From positions 124,001 through 188,000 of the forward strand of contig NZ_SMOK01000012.1 in assembly GCF_004353925.1 (NCBI RefSeq): a DNA stretch of 64,000 bases, given 5' to 3'. The position numbers and the translations under genes are program-made. Shown here in pieces: positions 8,816 to 22,841 of this stretch. Source of the stretch: Pseudomonas sp. H9 (lineage in GTDB: Bacteria > Pseudomonadota > Gammaproteobacteria > Pseudomonadales > Pseudomonadaceae). Below the pieces are notes generated by a model. It was not told the origin of the DNA and did not search any database. It was given only the letters and a program-made list of their open reading frames with translations. Within the stretch, counting starts at the first letter, position 1. Every line of letters starts with the position of its first letter.

Positions 8816-10708
8816 GTGGATTTCCCTTCCCGTTTTGAAGTGATCGTCATCGGCGGCGGCCATGCCGGTACCGAGGCTGCGCTTGCATCTGCACGCATGG
8901 GCGTAAAAACCCTGCTGCTGACCCATAACGTGGAAACCCTCGGTCATATGAGTTGCAACCCGGCCATCGGTGGCATCGGCAAGAGCCACTTGGTCAAGGA
9001 AATCGATGCGCTCGGTGGCGTCATGGCGTTGGCCACTGACAAGAGCGGTATCCAGTTCCGTGTTTTGAACAACCGTAAAGGCCCAGCGGTGCGCGCAACT
9101 CGCGCCCAGGCTGATCGCGCGATCTACAAAGCAGTTGTCCGTGAAATTCTCGAGAATCAACCCAACCTGTGGATATTCCAGCAGTCCTGTGATGACCTGA
9201 TCGTCGAGCAAGACCAGGTACGCGGTGTGGTGACTCAAATGGGTCTGCGTTTCTTCGCGGACTCTGTGGTATTGACCAGCGGCACGTTCCTCGGTGGACT
9301 TATCCACATTGGTTTGCAGAATTACTCAGGGGGGCGTGCAGGCGATCCACCTGCAAACGCGTTGGCTCAGCGCATGCGCGAACTGCCGCTGCGCGTTGGT
9401 CGATTGAAAACCGGTACCCCACCGCGCATCGATGGCCGATCTGTGGATTTCTCGGTGATGACCGAGCAACCAGGCGATACGCCAATCCCGGTGATGTCGT
9501 TCATGGGCGACAAAGCCATGCATCCGCGGCAAGTGAGTTGCTGGATTACCCACACCAATGCCCGTACCCACGAGATCATTGCCGCGAACCTTGATCGTTC
9601 GCCGATGTACTCAGGGGTTATCGAGGGCATCGGGCCGCGCTACTGCCCGTCGATTGAAGACAAGATCCATCGCTTTGCCGACAAGGAAAGCCACCAGGTG
9701 TTCATCGAACCGGAAGGTCTGAATACCCATGAGCTGTACCCGAACGGGATATCCACATCCTTGCCGTTCGATGTGCAGTTGCAGATCGTCCGTTCGATCC
9801 GCGGTATGGAAAACGCTCATATCGTGCGCCCGGGCTATGCCATCGAGTACGACTACTTCGACCCGCGTGACCTCAAGTACAGCCTGGAAACCAAAGTCAT
9901 CGGCGGCCTGTTCTTTGCCGGGCAGATCAACGGCACCACCGGCTACGAAGAAGCCGGTGCACAAGGCCTGCTTGCCGGAACCAACGCCGCACTGCGCGCG
10001 CTGGGCCGCGAAAGCTGGTGCCCGCGTCGTGACGAAGCGTACATCGGCGTGTTGGTTGACGACCTGATCACCCTGGGTACCCAGGAGCCATACCGGATGT
10101 TCACTTCGCGTGCCGAGTACCGTTTGATTCTGCGTGAAGACAACGCCGATCTGCGCCTGACCGAAAAAGGTCGCGAGTTGGGTCTGGTCGATGATGAACG
10201 CTGGGCTGCTTTCAGCGCCAAGCGCGAAGGCATTGCCCAGGAAGAACAGCGACTGAAAACAACCTGGGTACGCCCGGATACTGCCCAAGGCCAGGCCATT
10301 GCCGAGAAATTCGGCACGCCATTGAGCCACGAATACAACTTGCTCAACCTGCTGACCCGCCCGGAAATCGACTACGCTGGCCTGATTGAAGTGACCGGCG
10401 GCAACGAAATCGACCCACAGGTGGCCGAGCAGGTCGAGATCAAGACCAAATACGCCGGTTACATCGACCGGCAACAGGAAGAAATCGCCCGGTTGCGTGC
10501 CAGCGAAGACACCCGACTGCCCGACGATATCGATTACAGCGGTATTTCCGGTCTGTCCAAGGAGATTCAGAGCAAACTTGGCCAGACCCGCCCTGAAACG
10601 CTCGGCCAAGCGTCGCGTATTCCAGGCGTGACCCCGGCGGCGATTTCCCTGTTGCTGATTCATCTGAAAAAACGCGGCGCTGGCCGCGAGTTGGAGCAAA
10701 GCGCTTGA
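8816..10708 (+). CDS. mnmG: tRNA uridine-5-carboxymethylaminomethyl modification enzyme MnmG
   Basis: MnmG (GidA) is the FAD/NADH enzyme that modifies wobble uridine of tRNA in complex with MnmE. The 630-residue protein starts [20 protein letters not shown]; the dinucleotide-binding GGGHAG motif is at about residues 13-18 and the family C-terminal helical domain is present. GTG at 8816 is preferred over GTG at 8813 because GAGG (8806-8809) is then six bases away. A perfect DnaA box lies within at 9300-9308. The stop overlaps the rsmG start. Confidence 0.97.
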   Translation: MDFPSRFEVIVIGGGHAGTEAALASARMGVKTLLLTHNVETLGHMSCNPAIGGIGKSHLVKEIDALGGVMALATDKSGIQFRVLNNRKGPAVRATRAQADRAIYKAVVREILENQPNLWIFQQSCDDLIVEQDQVRGVVTQMGLRFFADSVVLTSGTFLGGLIHIGLQNYSGGRAGDPPANALAQRMRELPLRVGRLKTGTPPRIDGRSVDFSVMTEQPGDTPIPVMSFMGDKAMHPRQVSCWITHTNARTHEIIAANLDRSPMYSGVIEGIGPRYCPSIEDKIHRFADKESHQVFIEPEGLNTHELYPNGISTSLPFDVQLQIVRSIRGMENAHIVRPGYAIEYDYFDPRDLKYSLETKVIGGLFFAGQINGTTGYEEAGAQGLLAGTNAALRALGRESWCPRRDEAYIGVLVDDLITLGTQEPYRMFTSRAEYRLILREDNADLRLTEKGRELGLVDDERWAAFSAKREGIAQEEQRLKTTWVRPDTAQGQAIAEKFGTPLSHEYNLLNLLTRPEIDYAGLIEVTGGNEIDPQVAEQVEIKTKYAGYIDRQQEEIARLRASEDTRLPDDIDYSGISGLSKEIQSKLGQTRPETLGQASRIPGVTPAAISLLLIHLKKRGAGRELEQSA

Positions 10709-11349
10709 GTTCTCAGGTCACCCCTCAACACGCCGAAGAGTTGTCCACAGGTGCCCGCCAGCTCGGTGTCGAGCTGAGCGAGGCGCAGCATGCGCAATTG
10801 CTGGCTTACCTGGCCTTGTTGATAAAGTGGAACAAGGCCTACAACCTGACTGCTGTGCGTAATCCGGACGAAATGGTTTCCCGCCACTTGCTCGACAGCT
10901 TGAGCGTCATGCCGTTTATCCACAGCGAGCGCTGGCTCGATGTGGGCAGCGGTGGTGGCATGCCGGGAATTCCCCTGGCTATTTTGCATCCGGACAAACA
11001 AGTCACGGTGCTGGACAGCAATGGCAAGAAAACCCGCTTCCTGACGCAGGTAAAGCTGGAACTCAAACTGGACAACCTGACAGTTATCCACAAGCGCGTC
11101 GAAGAGTTCCAACCGGCACAGCCGTTCACCGGCATTGTGTCGCGGGCGTTCAGCAGTATGGAGAACTTCACCAACTGGACGCGCCACCTGGGCGACGAAC
11201 AGACGCAGTGGCTGGCAATGAAAGGGCTGCATCCTGCTGACGAGCTGGTAGCATTGCCGGCAGATTTCAGAGTGGATAGCGAGCAGGCCTTGACCGTTCC
11301 GGGTTGCCAAGGCCAGCGCCATCTGCTGATACTGCGCCGCACGGCATGA
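10705..11349 (+). CDS. rsmG: 16S rRNA (guanine-527-N7)-methyltransferase RsmG
   Basis: RsmG (GidB) methylates G527 of 16S rRNA using S-adenosylmethionine. The 214-residue product has the SAM-binding loop [15 protein letters not shown] around residue 75 and the helix RHLLDSLSV before it. The TTG start at 10705 overlaps the mnmG stop (TTGA), so translation is coupled. Two perfect DnaA boxes (10916-10924, 11084-11092) lie within the gene. Confidence 0.96.
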   Translation: MSSQVTPQHAEELSTGARQLGVELSEAQHAQLLAYLALLIKWNKAYNLTAVRNPDEMVSRHLLDSLSVMPFIHSERWLDVGSGGGMPGIPLAILHPDKQVTVLDSNGKKTRFLTQVKLELKLDNLTVIHKRVEEFQPAQPFTGIVSRAFSSMENFTNWTRHLGDEQTQWLAMKGLHPADELVALPADFRVDSEQALTVPGCQGQRHLLILRRTA

Positions 11350-11367
11350 TTGGGAACACAAGCAAGA

Positions 11368-12159
11368 ATGGCTAAGGTATTCGCTATCGCGAACCAGAAA
11401 GGTGGTGTGGGTAAGACCACCACCTGTATCAACCTCGCAGCATCGCTGGTCGCGACCAAGCGTCGAGTGCTGCTGATCGATCTCGATCCACAGGGCAACG
11501 CCACCATGGGTAGCGGTGTGGATAAGCACGTCTTGGAGCATTCGGTTTACGATCTGTTGATCGGCGAATGCGATCTGGCTCAGGCCATGCACGTTTCCGA
11601 GCATGGCGGTTACCAGCTGTTGCCGGCCAACCGGGACCTGACGGCCGCCGAGGTCGTGCTGCTGGAAATGCAGATGAAGGAAAGCCGTCTGCGCACGGCA
11701 CTGGCGCCGATTCGGGAAAGTTACGACTACATCCTGATCGACTGCCCGCCGTCGCTGTCGATGCTGACACTTAACGCACTGGTTGCTGCCGATGGCGTAA
11801 TCATTCCGATGCAATGTGAATATTTTGCGCTGGAAGGCTTGAGTGACCTTGTGGATAACATCAAGCGTATTGGCGAACGGTTGAATCCACAGTTGAAAGT
11901 CGAGGGCCTGCTGCGAACCATGTTTGATCCGCGTCTGAGCCTGATCAACGACGTGTCTGCGCAACTCAAGGAACACTTTGGCGACCAACTGTATGACACG
12001 GTGATCCCGCGCAACATCCGCCTGGCCGAGGCACCGAGCTTCGGTATGCCGGCCCTGGCGTACGACAAGCAATCGCGCGGCGCATTGGCGTACCTGGCCC
12101 TGGCTGGGGAACTCGTACGCCGTCAGCGCCGTCCATCACGCACTGCACAAACAACTTAA
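11368..12159 (+). CDS. parA: Chromosome partitioning ATPase ParA (Soj)
   Basis: ParA is a deviant-Walker ATPase that binds DNA non-specifically and drives segregation of ParB-parS complexes after replication. The 263-residue protein starts MAKVFAIANQKGGVGKTT, with the deviant Walker A KGGVGKTT at about 11-18 and Walker B LIDCPPS. The frame is open 18 bases further upstream; the ATG at 11368 is the family start. Two perfect DnaA boxes lie inside (11517-11525, 11850-11858). It is followed nine bases later by parB. Confidence 0.97.
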   Translation: MAKVFAIANQKGGVGKTTTCINLAASLVATKRRVLLIDLDPQGNATMGSGVDKHVLEHSVYDLLIGECDLAQAMHVSEHGGYQLLPANRDLTAAEVVLLEMQMKESRLRTALAPIRESYDYILIDCPPSLSMLTLNALVAADGVIIPMQCEYFALEGLSDLVDNIKRIGERLNPQLKVEGLLRTMFDPRLSLINDVSAQLKEHFGDQLYDTVIPRNIRLAEAPSFGMPALAYDKQSRGALAYLALAGELVRRQRRPSRTAQTT

Positions 12160-12168
12160 GGAATCCGC

Positions 12169-13041
12169 ATGGCCGTTAAGAAACGGGGTCTCGGACGTGG
12201 GTTGGATGCACTGCTCAGTGGTCCTACCGTCAGCGCGCTCGAAGAGCAGGCTGTAAAGGTCGACCAGAAAGAACTGCAACATCTGCCGCTCGACCTGATC
12301 GAGCGTGGCAAGTACCAGCCTCGTCGGGATATGGACCCGCAAGCGCTGGAAGAACTGGCTCAGTCGATCAAGAACCAGGGCGTCATGCAGCCGATCGTGG
12401 TGCGCCCGATTGGCGAGAACCGCTACGAAATCATTGCCGGTGAGCGTCGCTGGCGTGCCAGCCAGCAGGCCGGTGTCGACACCATCCCGGCCATGGTCCG
12501 GGATGTCCCCGACGAAGCGGCCATTGCCATGGCCCTGATCGAGAACATCCAGCGCGAAGACCTCAACCCGGTGGAAGAGGCCATTGCCCTGCAGCGCTTG
12601 CAGGTGGAGTTCCAACTGACCCAGCAGCAAGTCGCGGATGCGGTGGGTAAGTCACGGGTCACCGTGGCCAACCTGCTGCGTCTGATTTCGCTGCCGGATG
12701 TGATCAAGACCATGCTGGCGCACGGTGATCTGGAAATGGGCCATGCTCGTGCCCTGCTGGGTTTGCCGGAAGAACAGCAGGTCGACGGGGCGCGTCATGT
12801 TGTCGCACGTGGTCTGACCGTGCGCCAGACCGAGGCACTGGTTCGCCAGTGGCTCAATGGCAAACCTGAACCGGTCGAACCGGCCAAACCTGATCCGGAC
12901 ATTACCCGCCTTGAACAGCGGCTGGCAGAGCGTTTGGGCTCGGCAGTACAGATACGTCACGGCAACAAAGGTAAAGGTCAGTTAGTTATCCGATATAACT
13001 CTTTAGATGAGTTGCAAGGTGTGCTAGCTCACATCCGCTGA
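12169..13041 (+). CDS. parB: Chromosome partitioning protein ParB (Spo0J)
   Basis: ParB binds parS and spreads as a CTP-dependent clamp. The 290-residue protein has the arginine-rich nucleotide-binding motif GERRWRA, the ALIENIQREDLNPVEEA motif, a helix-turn-helix (QQQVADAVGKSRVTVANLLRL) around residues 150-170, and a C-terminal dimerisation domain. The ATG is preceded by AAGGAA. Three likely target sites are in this window. Confidence 0.97.
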   Translation: MAVKKRGLGRGLDALLSGPTVSALEEQAVKVDQKELQHLPLDLIERGKYQPRRDMDPQALEELAQSIKNQGVMQPIVVRPIGENRYEIIAGERRWRASQQAGVDTIPAMVRDVPDEAAIAMALIENIQREDLNPVEEAIALQRLQVEFQLTQQQVADAVGKSRVTVANLLRLISLPDVIKTMLAHGDLEMGHARALLGLPEEQQVDGARHVVARGLTVRQTEALVRQWLNGKPEPVEPAKPDPDITRLEQRLAERLGSAVQIRHGNKGKGQLVIRYNSLDELQGVLAHIR

Positions 13042-13086
13042 AACAATTCGTTTTGTAGCGCGCAGTCGGAAATCACTACCCGGCAG

Positions 13087-13115
13087 TTGAATAGGGGTTA
13101 AACCGCCCCTATACT
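13087..13115 (+). promoter_or_regulatory. sigma-70-type promoter of the atp operon with embedded palindrome
   Basis: TTGAAT (13087-13092) and TATACT (13110-13115) are separated by 17 bases, 76 bases before atpI. The spacer holds an inverted repeat, ATAGGGG at 13091-13097 and CCCCTAT at 13106-13112, which overlaps both promoter hexamers. It could be an operator or the stem of a parB terminator without a T run. Confidence 0.7.
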
Positions 13116-13190
13116 CTGCGCGCATTTTGTCGGCACAAATTATGCCAATTCATAATTGACTGGCTGGTCGACTTTCGAGGAGCAGTTGTG

Positions 13191-14484
<1,294 letters not shown>

Positions 14485-14612
14485 GACCGCCTGGCGTGTC
14501 TGATGACCCTTCTGCTCATACAGGGGAGGGTCGAAATCGTCCGCAAGGGCAGCTGTACAAAACGATTTTGTTTTACCGCTTCAAACTAAAAAACCTAACC
14601 AATACGACGTAA

Positions 14613-14885
<273 letters not shown>

Positions 14886-14942
14886 TCACTCGAATTTTCG
14901 AGTGGTTTGGTGTGATGGACAAAGAACGAGCGAGGTGTTGGC

Positions 14943-15413
14943 GTGAACATTAATGCAACCCTGATTGGTCAGTCCGTTGCGTTCTTCATTTTTGTGCTGT
15001 TCTGCATGAAGTTCGTGTGGCCTCCGGTCATCGCGGCATTGCAAGAACGTCAGAAGAAGATCGCGGATGGTCTGGACGCTGCCAACCGAGCAGCTCGCGA
15101 CCTGGAGTTGGCCCAAGACAAAGTGGGTCAGCAACTGCGCGAAGCGAAAGCTCAGGCAGCCGAAATCATTGAGCAAGCCAAGAAGCGCGGTGCTCAGATC
15201 GTCGAGGAAGCCCGTGATCAGGCCCGCGTCGAAGCTGACCGTGTGAAGGCTCAGGCTCAGGCCGAGATCGAACAGGAAATTAACAGCGTCAAAGACGCGC
15301 TGCGCGCCCAAGTGGGTAGCCTGGCCGTTGGCGGTGCTGAAAAGATCCTTGGCGCCACAATCGATCAAAACGCGCATGCGGAGCTGGTTAACAAACTGGC
15401 CGCTGAAATTTAA
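14943..15413 (+). CDS. atpF: ATP synthase F0 subunit b
   Basis: Subunit b is the peripheral stalk linking F0 to F1. The 156-residue protein (GTG start, [11 protein letters not shown]) has one N-terminal membrane helix (about 5-25), followed by a long charged, alanine-rich coiled coil. GAGG precedes the start. It is followed 12 bases later by atpH. Confidence 0.97.
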   Translation: MNINATLIGQSVAFFIFVLFCMKFVWPPVIAALQERQKKIADGLDAANRAARDLELAQDKVGQQLREAKAQAAEIIEQAKKRGAQIVEEARDQARVEADRVKAQAQAEIEQEINSVKDALRAQVGSLAVGGAEKILGATIDQNAHAELVNKLAAEI

Positions 15414-15425
15414 GCGAGGGCGATC

Positions 15426-15962
15426 ATGGCAGAACTGACCACGTTGGCCCGACCTTACGCTAAGGCTGCCTTTGAGCATGCCCAGGCCCATCAGCAACTG
15501 GCCAATTGGTCAGCCATGCTCGGCCTGGCTGCTGCGGTGTCGCAAGACGACACCATGCAGCGCCTGCTCAAGGCCCCGCGACTGACGAGCGCAGAAAAGG
15601 CCGCCACTTTTGTTGAAGTGTGCGGTGACAAGTTTGATGCACAGGCAAAGAGTTTCATCCAAGTTGCCGCGGAAAACGAACGTCTCCTGCTGTTGCCGGA
15701 GATTTCGGCGTTGTTCGAGCTGTACAAAGCCGAACAAGAGAAATCCGTGGACGTGGAAGTCACCAGTGCTTTTGCGTTGAACCAAGAACAGCAAGACAAA
15801 CTCGCCAAGGTTCTCAGTGCACGGCTCGACCGGGAAGTGCGCCTGCAAGTGTCGGAGGATGCCAGCCTGATCGGTGGCGTCGTAATCCGCGCCGGCGACC
15901 TGGTTATCGATGGCTCAGTCCGCGGCAAAATCGCGAAACTGGCCGAAGCATTGAAATCTTGA
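15426..15962 (+). CDS. atpH: ATP synthase F1 subunit delta
   Basis: Subunit delta joins the peripheral stalk to the F1 head. The 178-residue protein starts [19 protein letters not shown], the family N-terminus, and ends with the conserved [20 protein letters not shown] segment. Position between atpF and atpA confirms it. Confidence 0.97.
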   Translation: MAELTTLARPYAKAAFEHAQAHQQLANWSAMLGLAAAVSQDDTMQRLLKAPRLTSAEKAATFVEVCGDKFDAQAKSFIQVAAENERLLLLPEISALFELYKAEQEKSVDVEVTSAFALNQEQQDKLAKVLSARLDREVRLQVSEDASLIGGVVIRAGDLVIDGSVRGKIAKLAEALKS

Positions 15963-15983
15963 GTTTGAAGGGGCAGCAGAGCA

Positions 15984-17528
15984 ATGCAGCAACTCAATCC
16001 TTCCGAAATTAGTGAAATCATCAAGGGCCGCATCGAGAGTCTCGATGTAGCTTCTCAAGCTCGCAACGAAGGTACTGTCGTCAGCGTTTCTGACGGCATC
16101 GTGCGGATTTACGGTCTGGCCGACGTTATGTACGGCGAAATGATCGAATTTCCAGGCGGCGTTTACGGTATGGCCCTCAACCTGGAGCAAGACTCCGTTG
16201 GTGCGGTAGTACTGGGCGCTTACGACACCCTCGCTGAAGGCATGAGTGCCAAGTGCACCGGCCGCATCCTCGAAGTTCCAGTTGGTAAGGAACTGCTGGG
16301 TCGCGTTGTCGACGCACTGGGTAACCCAATCGACGGCAAAGGCCCGCTGGGCAACACCGAGACCGACGCGGTCGAGAAAGTTGCTCCGGGCGTGATCTGG
16401 CGTAAGTCGGTAGACCAGCCTGTACAGACTGGCTACAAATCTGTCGACGCCATGATCCCTGTCGGCCGTGGCCAGCGTGAGCTGATCATCGGTGACCGTC
16501 AGATCGGTAAAACCGCTATGGCGATCGACGCCATCATCAACCAGAAAGACTCCGGTATTTTCTGTGTTTATGTTGCTGTCGGCCAAAAGCGTTCCACCGT
16601 TGCCAACATCGTTCGCAAGCTGGAAGAAAACGGCGCCCTGGCCAACACCATCGTGGTTGTTGCCAGTGCTTCGGAATCCGCCGCACTGCAATTCCTGGCG
16701 CCATACGCCGGTTGCACCATGGGCGAGTTCTTCCGTGACCGCGGTGAAGACGCGCTGATCGTATACGATGACCTGTCGAAACAGGCTGTTGCTTACCGTC
16801 AGATCTCCCTGCTGCTGCGCCGTCCACCAGGACGTGAAGCGTACCCAGGTGACGTGTTCTATCTCCACTCCCGTCTGCTGGAGCGTGCATCGCGGGTTTC
16901 CGAAGAGTACGTTGAGAAGTTCACCAACGGTGCTGTAACTGGCAAAACCGGTTCCCTGACCGCACTGCCGATCATCGAAACCCAGGCTGGCGACGTTTCC
17001 GCGTTCGTTCCGACCAACGTGATTTCCATCACCGACGGTCAGATCTTCCTGGAATCGGCCATGTTCAACTCGGGCATCCGCCCTGCAGTTAACGCCGGTG
17101 TTTCGGTATCCCGTGTGGGTGGTGCCGCTCAGACCAAGATCATCAAGAAGCTCTCCGGTGGTATCCGTACCGCTCTGGCTCAGTACCGTGAACTGGCTGC
17201 ATTCGCCCAGTTCGCTTCTGACCTGGACGAAGCCACCCGTAAGCAACTCGAGCACGGTCAACGTGTTACCGAGCTGATGAAGCAGAAGCAATACGCTCCA
17301 ATGTCCATCGCGGACATGGCGCTGTCGCTGTATGCCGCTGAGCGTGGGTTCCTGACTGACGTTGAAATCGCCAAAGTCGGCAGCTTCGAACAAGCGCTGA
17401 TTGCTTACTTCAACCGTGATCACGCCGAACTGATGGCGAAGATCAACGTGAAGGGTGACTTCAACGACGAAATCGACGCTGGCATCAAAGCCGGTATCGA
17501 GAAGTTCAAGGCCACCCAAACCTGGTAA
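15984..17528 (+). CDS. atpA: ATP synthase F1 subunit alpha
   Basis: The alpha subunit carries the non-catalytic nucleotide sites of F1. The 514-residue protein has Walker [11 protein letters not shown] near residue 170 and the usual beta-barrel N-terminal and helical C-terminal domains. A GC-rich hairpin follows the gene. Confidence 0.98.
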   Translation: MQQLNPSEISEIIKGRIESLDVASQARNEGTVVSVSDGIVRIYGLADVMYGEMIEFPGGVYGMALNLEQDSVGAVVLGAYDTLAEGMSAKCTGRILEVPVGKELLGRVVDALGNPIDGKGPLGNTETDAVEKVAPGVIWRKSVDQPVQTGYKSVDAMIPVGRGQRELIIGDRQIGKTAMAIDAIINQKDSGIFCVYVAVGQKRSTVANIVRKLEENGALANTIVVVASASESAALQFLAPYAGCTMGEFFRDRGEDALIVYDDLSKQAVAYRQISLLLRRPPGREAYPGDVFYLHSRLLERASRVSEEYVEKFTNGAVTGKTGSLTALPIIETQAGDVSAFVPTNVISITDGQIFLESAMFNSGIRPAVNAGVSVSRVGGAAQTKIIKKLSGGIRTALAQYRELAAFAQFASDLDEATRKQLEHGQRVTELMKQKQYAPMSIADMALSLYAAERGFLTDVEIAKVGSFEQALIAYFNRDHAELMAKINVKGDFNDEIDAGIKAGIEKFKATQTW

Positions 17529-17531
17529 GCC

Positions 17532-17560
17532 GCAGTGGGGGCTTTGCAGCCCCCGCTTGC
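17532..17560 (+). repeat. Intercistronic hairpin between atpA and atpG
   Basis: GGGGGCT-TTGC-AGCCCCC (core about 17537-17554) forms a stable stem with no T run. It sits between two genes of one operon, so it more likely protects or tunes the transcript than ends it. Confidence 0.6.
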
Positions 17561-17578
17561 TAACCTGATAGGTGTTAC

Positions 17579-18439
17579 ATGGCAGGCGCAAAAGAGATTC
17601 GCAGTAAGATTGCGAGCATCAAAAGCACGCAAAAAATTACCAGCGCCATGGAAAAAGTGGCGGTCAGCAAAATGCGCAAGGCTCAAATGCGCATGGCTGC
17701 TAGCCGTCCCTATGCGGAGCGTATCCGCCAGGTAATTGGTCATCTGGCCAACGCCAACCCGGAGTACCGTCACCCGTTCATGATCGACCGCCCAGTAAAG
17801 CGCGTTGGTTATGTCGTTGTGAGCAGTGACCGTGGTTTGTGCGGTGGCTTGAACACCAACCTGTTCAAGGCCCTGGTCAAGGACATGGCAGTCAACCGCG
17901 AGCAAGGTATCGAGATCGATCTTTGCGTGGTTGGTAGCAAGGGTGCGGCATTTTTCCGCAGCTTCGGCGGCAACGTCGTAGCAGCAATCAGCCACCTGGG
18001 CGAAGAGCCGTCGATCAATGATCTGATCGGCAGCGTCAAGGTTATGCTGGATGCTTACCTGGACGGTCGTATCGATCGTCTGTCCGTGGTATCGAACAAG
18101 TTCATCAATACCATGACGCAAACGCCAACGGTCGAGCAGTTGATTCCGTTGGTAGCAACCCCGGATCAAGAACTCAAGCACCACTGGGACTACCTCTACG
18201 AACCTGACGCCAAAGAGCTGCTGGACGGCCTGATGGTGCGTTACGTGGAGTCGCAGGTCTACCAGGCGGTGGTCGAGAACAACGCAGCTGAACAAGCTGC
18301 CCGGATGATCGCGATGAAGAACGCCACCGACAACGCCGGTGATTTGATCAGCGAATTGCAGCTGATCTACAACAAGGCGCGTCAGGCTGCGATCACCCAA
18401 GAGATCTCGGAAATCGTCGGCGGCGCTGCCGCGGTTTAA
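17579..18439 (+). CDS. atpG: ATP synthase F1 subunit gamma
   Basis: The gamma subunit is the rotating central shaft. The 286-residue protein starts [20 protein letters not shown] and ends with the helix containing [14 protein letters not shown], both family signatures. It lies between atpA and atpD as expected. Confidence 0.98.
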   Translation: MAGAKEIRSKIASIKSTQKITSAMEKVAVSKMRKAQMRMAASRPYAERIRQVIGHLANANPEYRHPFMIDRPVKRVGYVVVSSDRGLCGGLNTNLFKALVKDMAVNREQGIEIDLCVVGSKGAAFFRSFGGNVVAAISHLGEEPSINDLIGSVKVMLDAYLDGRIDRLSVVSNKFINTMTQTPTVEQLIPLVATPDQELKHHWDYLYEPDAKELLDGLMVRYVESQVYQAVVENNAAEQAARMIAMKNATDNAGDLISELQLIYNKARQAAITQEISEIVGGAAAV

Positions 18440-19843
<1,404 letters not shown>

Positions 19844-19848
19844 TCCCG

Positions 19849-19866
19849 GCGCCCCGAAAGGGGCGC
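19849..19866 (+). repeat. Intercistronic hairpin between atpD and atpC
   Basis: Seven-base-pair GC stem with a GAAA tetraloop directly after the atpD stop. GAAA loops are very stable. Lack of a T run and position inside the operon suggest a role in differential expression of the less abundant epsilon subunit. Confidence 0.6.
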
Positions 19867-19887
19867 TAATCAGGTTGAGGCAAGCAG

Positions 19888-20307
19888 ATGGCTATGACAG
19901 TCCATTGCGATATCGTCAGCGCGGAAGGAGAGATCTTCTCCGGCCTGGTCGAGATGGTAGTTGCGCACGGTAACCTGGGTGATCTTGGTATCGCTCCAGG
20001 CCACGCGCCGCTGATCACCAATCTCAAGCCAGGTCCTATCACGCTGACCAAGCAGGGTGGCGCCCAAGAGGTGTTCTACATCTCTGGTGGTTTCCTCGAG
20101 GTTCAGCCGAACATGGTCAAGGTGCTTGCCGATACCGTGCAACGTGCTGCTGACCTGGATGAAGCTCAGGCTCAGGAGGCCCTCAAGGCTGCTGAGAATG
20201 CCCTGACCCATAAAGGCGCGGAGTTCGACTACGGCGCCGCCGCCGCACGTCTGGCCGAGGCCGCAGCTCAGCTGCGTACCGTCCAGCAAATGCGCAGAGG
20301 CAAGTAA
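19888..20307 (+). CDS. atpC: ATP synthase F1 subunit epsilon
   Basis: Epsilon sits on the central stalk and inhibits ATP hydrolysis. The 139-residue protein starts [19 protein letters not shown] and has the [14 protein letters not shown] segment of the N-terminal beta-sandwich, followed by the C-terminal helical pair. It ends the atp operon before a terminator. The second ATG at 19894 is an alternative start. Confidence 0.97.
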   Translation: MAMTVHCDIVSAEGEIFSGLVEMVVAHGNLGDLGIAPGHAPLITNLKPGPITLTKQGGAQEVFYISGGFLEVQPNMVKVLADTVQRAADLDEAQAQEALKAAENALTHKGAEFDYGAAAARLAEAAAQLRTVQQMRRGK

Positions 20308-20344
20308 TCTGGCCCAGGCCGATCACTTCTACTGCGATTGAGTT

Positions 20345-20370
20345 AAAGGGTAGCCTCGGCTACCCTTTTT
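20345..20370 (+). terminator. Rho-independent terminator of the atp operon
   Basis: AAAGGGTAGCC-TC-GGCTACCCTTT followed by a T-rich stretch, 37 bases after the atpC stop. A clear intrinsic terminator. Confidence 0.92.
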
Positions 20371-20430
20371 CTTTTTCTGCGTTTCATACTCTGGTCACAT
20401 CACTGGCCTTCTAGGATTGGTAGCCCGTCA

Positions 20431-21798
20431 ATGTCTCTCGATATCGTTATTCTTGCCGCAGGCCAAGGTACCCGCATGCGCTCTGCGCTGCCCAAGGTAC
20501 TGCATCCGGTTGCTGGCGACTCCATGCTTGGCCATGTTATCCACAGCGCCCGTCAGCTTCAGCCACAGGGTATTCACGTGGTCATCGGGCACGGTGCCGA
20601 GCTGGTACGTGAGCGTTTGGCGTCTGATGATCTGAACTTTGTCATGCAAGACAAGCAACTGGGTACCGGCCATGCCGTGGCCCAGGCATTGCCGGCTCTG
20701 GGTGCAGAGACTGTGCTGATCCTCTACGGTGATGTACCACTTATTGAAGTCGATACCCTCAAGCGCTTGTTGGCCAAGGTGACTCCGACGCAGCTTGGTC
20801 TGCTGACCGTTACCCTGGACGACCCGACCGGCTACGGCCGCATCGTCCGTGACGCTCAGGGCCAGGTGGCGGCAATCGTTGAACACAAGGATGCCACCGA
20901 CGCGCAGAAAGCGATCAAAGAAGGCAACACCGGCATTCTCGCGGTACCGGGTGCCCGACTGGCCGAATGGCTGGGCCGTTTGTCGAACAACAATGCTCAG
21001 GGCGAGTACTACCTGACCGACGTCATCGCCATGGCAGTATCCGACGGCCTGGTGGTCGCCACCGAGCAGCCGCACGACCCAATGGAAGTGCAGGGCGCCA
21101 ATGACCGTCGTCAGTTGTCTGAGCTTGAGCGTCACTACCAGCTGCGCGAAGCGCGTCGTTTGATGGCTCAGGGCGTTACCCTGCGTGATCCGGCACGCTT
21201 CGACGTGCGCGGTGAAGTGACCGTTGGTCGCGACGTGCTCATTGATATCAACGTAATTCTCGAAGGCCGTGTGGTCATTGAAGACGACGTGGTCATCGGC
21301 CCGAACTGCGTCATCAAGAACACCACCCTGCGCAAGGGGGCTGTGGTCAAAGCCAACAGCCACCTCGAAGGCGCGATCATGGGCGAGGGCAGCGATGCCG
21401 GCCCGTTTGCCCGCCTGCGCCCGGGCAGCGTGCTGGAAGCACGTGCCCATGTGGGTAACTTTGTTGAACTGAAGAACGCCCATCTGGGTGAAGGCGCCAA
21501 GGCTGGTCACCTGGCCTACCTGGGCGACGCCGAGATCGGCGCACGCACCAACATTGGTGCCGGTACCATCACCTGCAACTACGATGGCGCAAACAAGTTC
21601 AAGACCACCCTGGGCGAAGACGTGTTCATCGGTTCGAATAATTCGCTGGTAGCGCCTGTGGATATCCTTGATGGTGCGACCACAGCGGCGGGTTCAACCA
21701 TCACCCAAACCGTCGAAGCCGGCCAGCTGGCGGTTGGTCGTGCACGCCAGCGCAATATTGATGGCTGGAAGCGTCCAGAGAAGATCAAAAAAAGCTGA
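20431..21798 (+). CDS. glmU: Bifunctional N-acetylglucosamine-1-phosphate uridyltransferase / glucosamine-1-phosphate acetyltransferase
   Basis: GlmU makes UDP-N-acetylglucosamine for peptidoglycan and lipopolysaccharide by two steps, acetylation of GlcN-1-P and uridylylation. The 455-residue protein has the N-terminal nucleotidyltransferase motif LAAGQGTRM near residue 8 and a C-terminal left-handed beta-helix of hexapeptide repeats from about residue 250. glmR and glmS, which supply its substrate pathway, lie just downstream. A perfect DnaA box is within at 20537-20545. Confidence 0.97.
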   Translation: MSLDIVILAAGQGTRMRSALPKVLHPVAGDSMLGHVIHSARQLQPQGIHVVIGHGAELVRERLASDDLNFVMQDKQLGTGHAVAQALPALGAETVLILYGDVPLIEVDTLKRLLAKVTPTQLGLLTVTLDDPTGYGRIVRDAQGQVAAIVEHKDATDAQKAIKEGNTGILAVPGARLAEWLGRLSNNNAQGEYYLTDVIAMAVSDGLVVATEQPHDPMEVQGANDRRQLSELERHYQLREARRLMAQGVTLRDPARFDVRGEVTVGRDVLIDINVILEGRVVIEDDVVIGPNCVIKNTTLRKGAVVKANSHLEGAIMGEGSDAGPFARLRPGSVLEARAHVGNFVELKNAHLGEGAKAGHLAYLGDAEIGARTNIGAGTITCNYDGANKFKTTLGEDVFIGSNNSLVAPVDILDGATTAAGSTITQTVEAGQLAVGRARQRNIDGWKRPEKIKKS

Positions 21799-21824
21799 GT
21801 TATACACAGCTGACAAAAAGGGCC

Positions 21825-21854
21825 GACTGGATTGTGCATAAGTCGGCCTTTTTC
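21825..21854 (+). terminator. Rho-independent terminator after glmU
   Basis: AAAAAGGGCCGACT and AGTCGGCCTTTTT flank a 12-base loop, with a T run. It may act in both directions. Confidence 0.85.
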
Positions 21855-21877
21855 ATGCCTGTGGACAAAACTCCTCT

Positions 21878-21947
21878 GTAGGAGCGGGCTTGCCCCGCGA
21901 GGCGATGTAACAGATGGTCAGCTATCGCGGGGCAAGCCCGCTCCCAC
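21878..21947. repeat. REP pair (REPIN) after glmU
   Basis: GTAGGAGCGGGCTTGCCCCG and its inverted copy are separated by about 24 bases and can fold into one long hairpin. This is the common Pseudomonas REP sequence, thought to be mobilised by RAYT transposases; no RAYT gene is in the window. Confidence 0.92.
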
Positions 21948-22061
21948 TCTGGCCTGTGGATAACACACCCCATCGGAAATTTTCTCCTGTCCCCTTGACG
22001 CTCCGGGTGCTTTAGGTTTTGATTGCAACCACTAACTTTCGAATCGAAACTTAAAGACGCC

Positions 22062-22841
22062 ATGTCGAAACGTAACACGCCACAACGCCGTCACAACATC
22101 CTTGCCCTGCTCACTGAACAGGGAGAGGTGAGCGTCGATGCGCTAGCCAAACGTTTCGAAACATCTGAAGTGACCATTCGCAAGGATCTCGCAGCCCTGG
22201 AAGCCAATGGCTTGCTACTGCGTCGCTACGGCGGGGCGGTCACCATGCCTCAGGAACTGATCGCCGATCAGGGCCAACCGATCTCGCTATATAAGCAGGC
22301 AATCGCCAAGGCAGCAGTCGAACGCATCCGTGAGCATGCGCGCATCATTATCGACAGTGGCAGCACCACCGCCTCGATGATTCCAGAGCTTGGCCACCAG
22401 CCGGGTTTGGTCGTGATGACCAACTCACTGAATGTTGCCCGGGCCCTGAGCGAGCTGGAGCACGAACCTGTGCTGCTGATGACCGGCGGCACCTGGGATC
22501 CGCATTCCGAATCGTTCCAGGGGCAGGTCGCTGAGCAGGTATTGCGCTCTTATGACTTCGACCAGTTGTTTATCGGTGCCGATGGCATCGACTTGGCGCG
22601 GGGCACCACCACCTTCAATGAATTGCTGGGCCTGAGCCGGGTCATGGCTGAAGTGGCCCGCGAAGTGATCGTGATGGTCGAGTCCGACAAAGTCGGGCGC
22701 AAGATCCCCAACCTCGAACTGCCCTGGGGCAGCGTCAACACCCTGATTACCGATGAGCGCTTGCCCAGCGAGGCGCGCGAACAAATTGAAGCCCGCGGCG
22801 TCCATGTGATTTGTGCCGCACTCTCCAAGGAGCATAACTAA
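22062..22841 (+). CDS. glmR: DeoR-family transcriptional regulator GlmR
   Basis: The 259-residue protein has an N-terminal DeoR winged helix-turn-helix (about residues 20-45, [19 protein letters not shown]) and a C-terminal phosphosugar-sensing domain. Between glmU and glmS in Pseudomonas this gene is the regulator called GlmR. The ATG at 22062 ([12 protein letters not shown]) is chosen; the frame extends to a TTG at 22023 without family resemblance. Its stop shares one base with the glmS ATG (TAATG), so the two are translationally coupled. Confidence 0.88.
   Translation: MSKRNTPQRRHNILALLTEQGEVSVDALAKRFETSEVTIRKDLAALEANGLLLRRYGGAVTMPQELIADQGQPISLYKQAIAKAAVERIREHARIIIDSGSTTASMIPELGHQPGLVVMTNSLNVARALSELEHEPVLLMTGGTWDPHSESFQGQVAEQVLRSYDFDQLFIGADGIDLARGTTTFNELLGLSRVMAEVAREVIVMVESDKVGRKIPNLELPWGSVNTLITDERLPSEAREQIEARGVHVICAALSKEHN

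Noticed and set aside
8638..8838. Plus-strand open frame at the AT-rich part of the second origin-like region
   Set aside because: Low-complexity Lys/Asn/Ile-rich translation of AT-rich DNA that runs into the mnmG start; no resemblance to a protein family.
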